Position numbers and translations under genes: made by a program. Below the pieces are notes generated by a model that saw only the letters and a list, made by a program, of their open reading frames with translations, did not search any database and was not told the DNA's origin. Shown here piece after piece: positions 57,058 to 64,000 of a DNA stretch of 64,000 nucleotides. Source of the DNA: Streptomyces sp. NBC_00464 (lineage in GTDB: Bacteria; Actinomycetota; Actinomycetes; Streptomycetales; Streptomycetaceae); assembly GCF_036013915.1 (NCBI RefSeq), contig NZ_CP107899.1:3038001-3102000 (forward strand). Direction: 5' to 3'. The number at the start of each line of letters is the position of its first letter. The first letter of the stretch is position 1.

Positions 57058-57233
57058 AGGGCGTGCTTTGAAAGTAGCGCCGTCCGCCCGAAGGGCGGGC
57101 CCGGCGGCGTCTGGTGCGTGCGATCGCAAGGCGCGGAAGTGGTCTCGTAGCGGAGCTACCAGGGCATTTCCGCAACGCCGCGAGCGTGCGTGCCAGGCGT
57201 CGCCGGGCAGGCGGGACTTTCAGAACACGCCCT
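57058..57233. mobile_element. MITE-like palindromic element
   Basis: The ends AGGGCGTGCTTTGAAAGT (57058-57075) and ACTTTCAGAACACGCCCT (57216-57233) are inverted repeats matching at 16 of 18 positions. The interior continues the symmetry, so the 176 bp can fold as one long hairpin around GGTAGCTCCGCTACGAGACC-like sequence. There is no gene inside. This looks like a non-autonomous element moved by a transposase elsewhere. It separates the acyl-CoA dehydrogenase and ligase genes, which could otherwise have been one operon. Confidence 0.7.
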
Positions 57234-57240
57234 GGCCCGG

Positions 57241-58401
57241 TCAGTACGACTTCGGCAGCCCCAGGGACTGGTGGGACACGTAGTTCAGGATCATCTCCCG
57301 GCTGACGGGCGCGATCCGCGCCACCCGGGACGCGGTGATCAGGGACCCGAGGCCGTACTCGCGGGTGAGGCCGTTGCCGCCGAGGGTGTGCACGGCCTGG
57401 TCGACGGCCCTGACGCAGGCCTCTCCGGCGGCGTACTTCGCCATGTTGGCGGCCTCGCCCGCGCCGATGTCGTCGCCGTCGTCGTAGAGCCGGGCGGCCT
57501 TCTGCATCATCAGGCGGGCGAGTTCGAGTTCGATGTGGGCCTGGGCCAGGGGGTGGGCGATGGCCTGGTGGGCGCCGATGGGCTCCTTCCACACCTGGCG
57601 GGTCTTCGCGTACTCCACCGCGCGGGCGAGGGCGTAGCGGCCCATGCCGATGCCGAAGGCCGCGGTCATGATGCGTTCGGGGTTGAGTCCGGCGAAGAGC
57701 TGGAGGAGTCCGGCGTCCTCCTCGCCCACGAGTGCGTCGGCGGGCAGGCGTACGTCGTCGAGGACGAGTTCGAACTGCTTCTCCGGGGCCTGGAGTTCCA
57801 TGTCGATCTGCGACCGCTGGAAGCCGGGGGCCTCGCGCGGGACGATGAACAGGCAGGGCTTCAGCTTGCCGGTCCTGGCGTCCTCGGTGCGGCCGACGAT
57901 GAGGGTGGCGTCGGCGATGTCGACGCCGGAGACGAAGACCTTGCGTCCGGTGAGGACCCATTCCTCGCCGTCGCGGCGGGCGGTGGTGGTGATCCGGTGG
58001 GAGTTGGAACCGGCGTCGGGCTCGGTGATGCCGAAGGCCATGGTGAGGCTGCCGTCGGCGAGGCCGGGGAGCCACTGCCTCTTCTGGTCGTCGGTGCCGA
58101 AACGGGCTATGACGGTGCCGCAGATGGCGGGTGAGACGACCATCATGAGGAGCGGGGAGCCCGCGGCCCCCAACTCCTCCAGAACGATGGAGAGTTCAGC
58201 CATCCCGCCGCCTCCGCCGCCGTGCTCCTCGGGCAGGTTCACGCCGAGGTAGCCGAGCTTGGCGGCTTCGGTCCACAGTTCCCGGGGGTGGGCTCCGTCG
58301 CGGATCACGGAGGTCATGTAGTCGCGCCCGTAACGCTTTCCGAGTGCGGCGACGGCGGCACGCAGGGCCTGGTGCTCTTCGGTTTCGAGGACGGTGCTCA
58401 T
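57241..58401 (-). CDS. Acyl-CoA dehydrogenase
   Basis: The 386-residue flavoenzyme has the motifs MAFGITEPDAGSNSHRI and VLTGRKVFVSGVDIADATLI. LFAGLNPERIMTAAFGIG and HTLGGNGLTREYGLGSLI complete the fold, and the catalytic Glu is most likely the one in TREYG. Within the operon it would form the enoyl-CoA that the biotin carboxylase then carboxylates, as AtuD or LiuA does. It overlaps the carboxylase alpha gene by four bases (ATGA at 58398). The stop is 8 bp from the MITE-like palindrome. Confidence 0.9.
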   Translation of the reverse strand: MSTVLETEEHQALRAAVAALGKRYGRDYMTSVIRDGAHPRELWTEAAKLGYLGVNLPEEHGGGGGGMAELSIVLEELGAAGSPLLMMVVSPAICGTVIARFGTDDQKRQWLPGLADGSLTMAFGITEPDAGSNSHRITTTARRDGEEWVLTGRKVFVSGVDIADATLIVGRTEDARTGKLKPCLFIVPREAPGFQRSQIDMELQAPEKQFELVLDDVRLPADALVGEEDAGLLQLFAGLNPERIMTAAFGIGMGRYALARAVEYAKTRQVWKEPIGAHQAIAHPLAQAHIELELARLMMQKAARLYDDGDDIGAGEAANMAKYAAGEACVRAVDQAVHTLGGNGLTREYGLGSLITASRVARIAPVSREMILNYVSHQSLGLPKSY

Positions 58402-60341
58402 GCGTTCGGTTCCTCCTGTGCGTCAGTGACGACGGCGAGCAGGGCGCCGACCTCCACCTGGAGGCCGGGTGCGGCATGCAGGGCGGTGAGGGTGCCGGAA
58501 GCCGGGGCGAGGATGCGGTGCTCCATCTTCATCGCCTCCAGCCAGATCAGCGGCTGCCCCGCCTCGACGGCCGCCCCGGCCGCGAGGCCGTCCGCGAGGC
58601 GGACGACGGTGCCGGGCATCGGGGCGAGCAGCGAGCCGGGCTCGGTGCGATCGGCGGGGTCGGTGAAGCGGGGCAGCGCGGTGAACGTGTACGAGCCGGT
58701 GGCGGTGTCCACGTACACCCGGTCGGCGCGGGCGGCGATGGCGAAGTGCCGGGTGACGCCGCCTGTTTCGAGGGTGACGCGGTCGGGGTGTGCGGTGACG
58801 AGCCGGGCGCCCTCGGCGGGCAGGAGGCCGTCGCGGGTGGTGCGGTAGGTGATGTCGTACTCGCGGCCGTCGGGTTCGCCGCGGTAGCACCTGAGCTGGG
58901 GCTGCGAGGCGATGTTGCGCCAGGCGCCGAAGCGGGCGACGCCGCCGGCGGTGGTGCGGCGGGCCGCTTCGGCGAGGGCCGCGGCGGTGGCCGCCAGCCG
59001 CTGGTCCGCCTCGTCCGCCTCGGTGGTCAGGGCTGCCAGGTGCCGGTCGTAGAAGCCGGTGTCGAGGCGGGCGGCGGCGAAGTCCGGGTGGCGCAGGGAG
59101 CGTACGAGCAGGTCGCGGTTGGTGACGGGGCCGTGGATGCGGGCGCGTTCCAGGGCGCGGGCCAGCAGGCGTACGGCTTCGGCGCGGGTGGGGGCGTGGG
59201 CGATGACCTTGGCGAGCATCGGGTCGTAGTGCACGCCGATGGTGTCGCCGCCGGTGTATCCGCTGTCCAGGCGCAGTCCCGGCTCGTCCGGTACGTCGAG
59301 TGCGAGCAGTGCTCCGGTCTGCGGCTGCCAGTCGCGGGCGGGGTCCTCGGCGTAGAGCCGGGCCTCGACTGCGTGTCCGGTGGGCTGCGGGGGTACGGGG
59401 GCGGGCAGGGGTTCGCCCTCCGCGGCCCGTAGTTGCAGGGCGACGAGATCGAGCCCGAACACGGCCTCGGTGACGGGGTGTTCGACCTGGAGGCGGGTGT
59501 TCATCTCCAGGAAGTACGGGCGGCCGTCGGCGGTGACCAGGAATTCGACGGTACCGGCGCCCCGGTAGCCGACGGCCCGCGCGGCGGCCGTCGCGGCATC
59601 GTGCAGCCCGTCCCGCAGTCCGTCGTCGAGGCCGGGCGCGGGGGCCTCCTCGATGACCTTCTGGTGGCGACGCTGGAGCGAGCAGTCGCGGGTGCCGAGC
59701 GCCCAGACGCCGTCATGCTCGTCGGCCATGATCTGGACCTCGACGTGCCGGCCGCGCTCCACGTACGGCTCGGCGAAGACCTCGCCGTCCCCGAAGGCGG
59801 ACAGCGCCTCGGCCGCGGCTGCCGTCAACTCGCCCGGCAGATCAGCCAGTTCCCGTACGATCCGCATGCCACGCCCGCCGCCCCCGGCAGCCGCCTTCAG
59901 CAGCAGCGGCAGGTCCTCGGCGGTGGCGGTCGCCGGGTCGACGGGGGCGAGCAGCGGGACCCCGGCGGCGGCCATCAGCTGCTTGGCGCGGGTCTTGGAC
60001 GCCATCAGTTCGATGGCCTTGACCGGCGGGCCGACCCAGACGAGTCCGGCGTCCTGCACGGCGGCGGCAAAGCCCGCGTTCTCGGAGAGGAAGCCGTACC
60101 CGGGGTGGACGGCGTCGGCACCGGACGCGAGGGCGGCGGCGACCACGAGATCGCCGCGCAGGTACGTGTCGGAGGGCGCAGCCCCCGGCAGCCGTACGGC
60201 GGTGTCGGCCTCCCGTACGTGCAGGGCGTCGGCGTCCGCGTCGGAGTACACGGCGACGGTGGCGATGCCGAGCGCGCGGCAGGTGCGGAAGATCCGGCAG
60301 GCGATCTCGCCCCGGTTGGCGACAAGGAGGGTGCTGATCAT
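58398..60341 (-). CDS. Acyl-CoA carboxylase alpha subunit (biotin carboxylase plus BCCP)
   Basis: The 647-residue protein joins a biotin carboxylase (LLVANRGEIACRIFRTCR, the ATP-grasp KAAAGGGGRGM, FLEMNTRLQVEHPVTE) to a C-terminal biotin carrier with LEAMKMEH near residue 612. It carboxylates its biotin with ATP and bicarbonate. Gene order with AtuA-like and acyl-CoA dehydrogenase genes suggests methylcrotonyl- or geranyl-CoA-type carboxylation, but the alpha subunit alone does not fix the substrate. It follows the beta gene by 11 bp. ATG 60341 has AGAGGA 6 bp upstream. Confidence 0.92.
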   Translation of the reverse strand: MISTLLVANRGEIACRIFRTCRALGIATVAVYSDADADALHVREADTAVRLPGAAPSDTYLRGDLVVAAALASGADAVHPGYGFLSENAGFAAAVQDAGLVWVGPPVKAIELMASKTRAKQLMAAAGVPLLAPVDPATATAEDLPLLLKAAAGGGGRGMRIVRELADLPGELTAAAAEALSAFGDGEVFAEPYVERGRHVEVQIMADEHDGVWALGTRDCSLQRRHQKVIEEAPAPGLDDGLRDGLHDAATAAARAVGYRGAGTVEFLVTADGRPYFLEMNTRLQVEHPVTEAVFGLDLVALQLRAAEGEPLPAPVPPQPTGHAVEARLYAEDPARDWQPQTGALLALDVPDEPGLRLDSGYTGGDTIGVHYDPMLAKVIAHAPTRAEAVRLLARALERARIHGPVTNRDLLVRSLRHPDFAAARLDTGFYDRHLAALTTEADEADQRLAATAAALAEAARRTTAGGVARFGAWRNIASQPQLRCYRGEPDGREYDITYRTTRDGLLPAEGARLVTAHPDRVTLETGGVTRHFAIAARADRVYVDTATGSYTFTALPRFTDPADRTEPGSLLAPMPGTVVRLADGLAAGAAVEAGQPLIWLEAMKMEHRILAPASGTLTALHAAPGLQVEVGALLAVVTDAQEEPNA

Positions 60342-60352
60342 GTCGGTTCCTC

Positions 60353-61951
60353 TCACATCCGGAAGACGCCGAAGCCGCCGCGGGCGCCCTCGACCGGTGC
60401 GGTGTGGATGGCGGACAGGCACATCCCGAGGACGGTCCTGGTGTCGCGCGGGTCGATGACCCCGTCGTCGTACAGCCGCCCGGACAGGAACATCGGCAGG
60501 GACTCGGCCTCGATCTGCTGCTCGACCATGGCGCGCAGTCCGGCGTCCGCCTCGTCGTCGTACGGCCGGCCCTTCGCGGCGGCCGAGGCGCGGGCGACGA
60601 TCGACAGCACCCCGGCCAGCTGCTGCGGCCCCATGACGGCGGACTTGCTGCTGGGCCAGGCGAACAGGAAGCGCGGGTCGTAGGCCCTGCCGCACATGCC
60701 GTAGTGACCTGCGCCGTAGGAGGCGCCCATCAGGACGGACAGGTGCGGGACCCTGGAGTTCGAGACCGCGTTGATCATCATCGCGCCGTGCTTGATGATG
60801 CCGCCCTGCTCGTATTCCTTGCCGACCATGTAGCCGGTGGTGTTGTGGAGGAAGAGCAGCGGGATGTCGCGCTGGTTGGCGAGCTGGATGAACTGGGCGG
60901 CCTTCTGCGACTCCTCGCTGAACAGCACGCCCTGGGCGTTGGCGAGGATGCCGACGGGGTAGCCGTGCAGCCGCGCCCAGCCGGTGACCAGGCTCGTCCC
61001 GTACAGCGGTTTGAACGCGTCGAAGTCCGAGCCGTCGACCAGCCGGGCGATGACCTCGCGCGGGTCGAAGGGCACCTTCAGATCGCCGGGCACGATGCCG
61101 ATCAACTCGTCCTCGTCGTACTTGGGCGGCTCGGCGGGGCCAGGATCGGTGTGCGCCTTGCGCCAGTTGAGGCGGGCGACGATGCGGCGGGCCTGGAGCA
61201 GGGCGTCGTGCTCGTCGACGGCGAAGTGGTCGGCGAGACCGGAGGTGCGGGCGTGCATCTCGGCGCCGCCCAGCGATTCGTCGTCGCTCTCCTCGCCGGT
61301 GGCCATCTTCACCAGGGGCGGGCCGCCGAGGAAGACCTTGGACTGCTCCTTGATCATGACGGTGTGGTCGGACATTCCCGGGACGTACGCGCCTCCGGCG
61401 GTGGAGTTGCCGAAGACGACGGCCACGGTCGGGATACCGGCGGCCGACAGCCGGGTGATGTCACGGAAGAGCGCCCCGCCCGGGATGAAGATCTCCTTCT
61501 GGGACGGGAGATCGGCGCCGCCCGACTCCACCAGGCTGATGCATGGCAGCCGGTTGGCGAAGGCGATCTCGTTGGCCCGCAGGGCCTTCTTCAGCGTCCA
61601 GGGGTTGGAGGCGCCGCCGCGTACGGTCGGGTCGTTGGCGGTGATCAGGCACTCGACGCCCTCCACCACCCCGATCCCGGTGACCAGCGAGGCGCCGACC
61701 GCGTAGTCGCTGCCCCAGGCGGCGAGCGGCGACAGCTCCAGGAACGGGCTGTCCTCGTCGATCAGCAGCTCGATCCGTTCACGGGCGAGGAGCTTGCCGC
61801 GCTTGCGGTGCCGTTCGACGTACTTCTCACCGCCGCCTCCCAGCGCCGCCGTGTGCGCGGCGTCCAGCTCGGCGAGCTTGTCGAGCATGGCGGCCCGGTG
61901 GGCGGCGTATTCGGGGCTCGCGGTGTCGAGCCCGGTGGGCAGGACGGTCAT
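60353..61951 (-). CDS. Acyl-CoA carboxylase beta subunit (carboxyltransferase)
   Basis: The 532-residue carboxyltransferase has the N-terminal ERHRKRGKLLARERIELLID, VESGGADLPSQKEIF and FGNSTAGGAYVPGMSDH. The acyl-CoA and biotin sites are at GILANAQGVLFSEESQKAAQF and LLFLHNTTGYMVGKEYEQGGI. The latter strongly resembles methylcrotonyl-CoA carboxylase (LiuB) and geranyl-CoA carboxylase (AtuC). It transfers carboxyl from biotin to the gamma carbon of an enoyl-CoA in those enzymes. The start overlaps the atuA-like stop (ATGA at 61948), so it is coupled to it. Confidence 0.92.
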   Translation of the reverse strand: MTVLPTGLDTASPEYAAHRAAMLDKLAELDAAHTAALGGGGEKYVERHRKRGKLLARERIELLIDEDSPFLELSPLAAWGSDYAVGASLVTGIGVVEGVECLITANDPTVRGGASNPWTLKKALRANEIAFANRLPCISLVESGGADLPSQKEIFIPGGALFRDITRLSAAGIPTVAVVFGNSTAGGAYVPGMSDHTVMIKEQSKVFLGGPPLVKMATGEESDDESLGGAEMHARTSGLADHFAVDEHDALLQARRIVARLNWRKAHTDPGPAEPPKYDEDELIGIVPGDLKVPFDPREVIARLVDGSDFDAFKPLYGTSLVTGWARLHGYPVGILANAQGVLFSEESQKAAQFIQLANQRDIPLLFLHNTTGYMVGKEYEQGGIIKHGAMMINAVSNSRVPHLSVLMGASYGAGHYGMCGRAYDPRFLFAWPSSKSAVMGPQQLAGVLSIVARASAAAKGRPYDDEADAGLRAMVEQQIEAESLPMFLSGRLYDDGVIDPRDTRTVLGMCLSAIHTAPVEGARGGFGVFRM

Positions 61952-63660
61952 GCGTGCACCTCCGGTGCGTCGGCACTGTCCAGCAGGGCCACGGGTATCT
62001 CCAGCCGGCGCGAGCGCAGCCACTCCCCCACGGCCTTGGCCTGCGGGTCGAAGCGGTGCTGGGCGGCGACGCCTTCGCCGAGGAGCCCGTGGACCGTGAA
62101 GTTCAGGGCGCGCAGGTTCGGCAGGACATGGCGTACGACGGTGAGGCCGGCGGTCTCCGGGAGGAGTGCGCGGAAGCGCTCGACGGTCAGCTCATGGGCC
62201 AGCCACCGCCAGGCCTCGTCGCTGCGGACCCACACCCCGACATTGGCGTCGCCGCCCTTGTCGCCGCTGCGGGCCCCCGCGACAAGCCCGAGGGGTGCGG
62301 TCCGGGTGGGTCCGGCGGCCAACGGCTCGGGCAGCTCGGGCTGTTCGACCTCGGCCAGGACCTGCGTACGCGCGGCCGGCTCCTGCGCCTCACGCCGCCC
62401 GTCGGGCAGCACGGCCACCTGCTCCACGTCCCCGGCCGGTACGTACCGCGCCTCGAACACCCCGTAGGGCGCGCCCTTTCCGGGCGGGGCGGTGACATGG
62501 AAGCCCGGGTAGCTGCCGAGCGCCAGCTCGATCGCGGCACCGGACAGGGCGCGCCCCACGGCGTCGGGATCCTGGTCGCGGACGACGAGCCGCAGCAGGG
62601 CGCTCGCGGTCTCCTCGGTGGCGGCATCGGCCCGGTCGGTACGGGCGAGCTCCCAGCGCACCTCGTCCGGCTGCCGCCCGGCCCGTGCGAAGGCGTCCGC
62701 GAACTGGTCCTGTACAAGCCGCGCTTTGGCCTCGATGTCGAGTCCGGTGACGACGAAGACGACCTCGTTCCGCCAGCCGCCGAGGCGGGTGAGCCCGGCC
62801 TTGAGCGTGGGCGGCCGGGCCTCGCCCTTCACCCCGGAGATCCTGACCCGGTCGGGGCCGTCGGGGGTCAGCCGTACGGTGTCGAGCCGGGCGGTGACGT
62901 CGGGGCCCGCGTACCGGGCGCCGCCGGTCTCGTACAGCAGCTGGGCGGTGACGGTGCCGAGGTCGACGACGCCGCCGGTGCCGTCGTGCTTGGTGATGAC
63001 GCTCGCGCCGTCGGCGTGGATCTCGGCGACGGGAAAGCCGGGGCGGCGGATGTCGTGGCCGCGGAAGAAGGAGTAGTTCCCGCCGGTGGCCTGGGTGCCG
63101 CACTCCAGTACGTGCCCGGCGACGACGGCCCCGGCGAGCGCGTCGTGGTCCTCGGGCCCCCAGCCGAAGTGTGCGGCGGCGGGTCCGGTGACGAGGGCGG
63201 CGTCGGTGACCCTGCCGGTGACGACGACGTCGGCGCCGGCCCGCAGGCAGGCGGCGATGCCCGCCCCGCCGAGGTAGGCGTTGGCGGTGAGGTATCCGTC
63301 GGGGACGGGGAGGCTGTCGCCCTCGACGTGGGCGACGCGCACGGGCACGCCCACCTTCCCGGCCAGCTCGCGTACGGCGTCGGCCAGTCCTGCAGGGTTG
63401 AGGCCGCCCGCGTTGGCGACGATCTTCACCCCGCGCTCGTGGGCGAGGCCGAGGCCTTCCTCCAGCTGGCGCAGGAAGGTGGTGGCGTAGCCGCGTGCGG
63501 GGTCCTTGAGCCGGCTGCGGCCGAGGATGAGCATGGTCAGCTCGGCGAGGTAGTCGCCGGTGAGGACGTCGAGGGGGCCGCCGGTGAGCATCTCGCGCAT
63601 GGCGTCGAAGCGGTCGCCGTAGAACCCGGAGGCGTTGCCGATCCGCAGCGGCGCGGTCAC
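61948..63660 (-). CDS. AtuA-like acyclic terpene utilisation protein (DUF1446)
   Basis: The 570-residue protein opens with IGNASGFYGDRFDAMREML, as in AtuA/DUF1446 proteins. It also has VVTGRVTDAALVTGPAAAHFGW and ECGTQATGGNYSFF, and the C-terminal AtuA_C-like GARSGDKGGDANVGVW. AtuA is needed for acyclic terpene (citronellol, geraniol) growth in Pseudomonas, where its exact chemistry is not settled. Here it overlaps carboxylase beta and is itself overlapped by the TIGR03084 gene (GTGA at 63657). That ties the carboxylase to a branched, terpene- or leucine-like acyl-CoA rather than propionyl-CoA. Confidence 0.9.
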   Translation of the reverse strand: MTAPLRIGNASGFYGDRFDAMREMLTGGPLDVLTGDYLAELTMLILGRSRLKDPARGYATTFLRQLEEGLGLAHERGVKIVANAGGLNPAGLADAVRELAGKVGVPVRVAHVEGDSLPVPDGYLTANAYLGGAGIAACLRAGADVVVTGRVTDAALVTGPAAAHFGWGPEDHDALAGAVVAGHVLECGTQATGGNYSFFRGHDIRRPGFPVAEIHADGASVITKHDGTGGVVDLGTVTAQLLYETGGARYAGPDVTARLDTVRLTPDGPDRVRISGVKGEARPPTLKAGLTRLGGWRNEVVFVVTGLDIEAKARLVQDQFADAFARAGRQPDEVRWELARTDRADAATEETASALLRLVVRDQDPDAVGRALSGAAIELALGSYPGFHVTAPPGKGAPYGVFEARYVPAGDVEQVAVLPDGRREAQEPAARTQVLAEVEQPELPEPLAAGPTRTAPLGLVAGARSGDKGGDANVGVWVRSDEAWRWLAHELTVERFRALLPETAGLTVVRHVLPNLRALNFTVHGLLGEGVAAQHRFDPQAKAVGEWLRSRRLEIPVALLDSADAPEVHA

Positions 63661-64000
63661 CGGCCCGCCTTCGGGGCGCGTCCCGCCCCGGCGGGCCCGG
63701 CGAAGGCCTGCGCGATGTCCAGCCAGGCGTCGGCGTCGGCGCCCTCGGCCCGGACGGCGAGGTCGTCGCGGTGGGCGCGCTGGGTGACCAGCAGGCAGAA
63801 GTCGTGCAGCGGGCCGGTGACACGCTGCGCGGCACCCTCGGGGCCGTAGGCGATCAACTCACCGTCCGGCCCGTCCAGTTCCACCCGGAACTCCTCTCCC
63901 GGCACCTGGATCCCCCGTACGAGGAAGGCGTAGTCCCGGGCCCGGACCCCGATCCGCGCGACGTGCCGCAGCCGGGCGGTGGGGGCGCGGGTCACCCCGA
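63657..64000 (-). CDS. TIGR03084 family metal-binding protein (5' partial)
   Basis: The visible 114 codons are the C-terminal part of a DinB/maleylpyruvate-isomerase-like protein of the TIGR03084 family. RVELDGPDGELIAYGPE and the terminal FCLLVTQRAHRDDLAVRAEG are recognisable. The frame is open to the right edge of the window, so the start lies outside. The family is found with CoA-ester catabolic operons in actinobacteria; its function is unknown. It overlaps the atuA-like gene as GTGA, making it at least the second gene of the operon or its head. Confidence 0.85.
   Translation of the reverse strand, partial: GVTRAPTARLRHVARIGVRARDYAFLVRGIQVPGEEFRVELDGPDGELIAYGPEGAAQRVTGPLHDFCLLVTQRAHRDDLAVRAEGADADAWLDIAQAFAGPAGAGRAPKAGR

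Noticed and set aside
55306..57150. 614-codon plus-strand frame opposite the coumarate:CoA ligase
   Set aside because: It is Gly/Val-rich and has no domain. It runs through the MITE-like palindrome, which argues against a real protein.
60404..62467. 687-codon plus-strand frame opposite the carboxylase beta subunit
   Set aside because: The minus-strand gene has full carboxyltransferase motifs. The plus frame has no recognisable domain and a composition expected of an antisense shadow.

Overview
The window is very GC-rich actinobacterial chromosome. Codons end mostly in G or C, many starts are GTG, and adjacent genes often overlap by four bases (ATGA or GTGA). Gene content and order point to Streptomyces: dmdR1-nagS, a pdxH/citrate synthase divergon, an XRE-DUF397 pair, purU, a Prim-Pol-like gene and a 4-coumarate:CoA ligase operon. 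From memory, the order from about 26 to 46 kb and 54 to 62 kb matches the region around SCO4380-SCO4411 of S. coelicolor. I could not align it.

Layout. (1) 0-2.8 kb: the end of a large AAA+ ATPase gene of the kind found in contractile injection system clusters, then a DUF1707 protein. (2) 2.8-25.7 kb: a CoA-thioester catabolic region. It has an OB-fold/Zn-ribbon protein, DoxX, FAD monooxygenase, flavin amine oxidase, NDP-forming acyl-CoA synthetase, enoyl-CoA hydratase, flavin reductase, two MFS transporters, a GlxA regulator, alcohol dehydrogenase, SDR, cyclase-family protein, two acyl-CoA dehydrogenases, an amidohydrolase and an AMP-forming acyl-CoA ligase. Seven copies of the palindrome CTGACG-N3-CGTCAG sit in its promoter regions, which suggests one TetR-type regulon. 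(3) 26-39.9 kb: conserved regulatory and housekeeping genes, namely EF-hand protein, STAS anti-sigma antagonist, sigma/anti-sigma pair, purU, ABC-type binding lipoprotein, Q/P-rich membrane protein, XRE-TPR regulator, Prim-Pol-like protein, ABC transporter and a hydrolase. (4) 40-46.1 kb: iron regulator dmdR1, nagS with a DasR-like site, a PAS protein, a candidate structured RNA with a 12-codon leader ORF, pdxH and citrate synthase. (5) 46.1-54.0 kb: an accessory block with a FitAB/VapBC-like toxin-antitoxin pair, a lipoprotein, an XRE-DUF397 pair, two GNATs and an AAA ATPase-RloB pair resembling the AbiL phage-defence system. (6) 54-64 kb: a minus-strand acyl-CoA carboxylase operon (TIGR03084, AtuA-like, carboxylase beta and alpha, acyl-CoA dehydrogenase). 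A 176-bp palindromic element separates it from a second run of 4-coumarate:CoA ligase, enoyl-CoA hydratase and TetR.

Intergenic DNA is rich in repeats. There are five copies of a dispersed repeat (core CCGGCGATTGAGGAC), a 432-bp imperfect palindrome at 25.7-26.2 kb, a 63-bp tandem array, a run of CCCC-loop-GGGG mini-hairpins, a MITE-like palindrome at 57.1 kb, and 7-bp and 18-bp tandem repeats.

The strongest candidates for something new are the RNA element at 43.9-44.1 kb, the CTGACG regulon with its unassigned substrate, and the AAA-RloB pair in the accessory block. No rRNA, tRNA, CRISPR array or complete insertion sequence was recognised.
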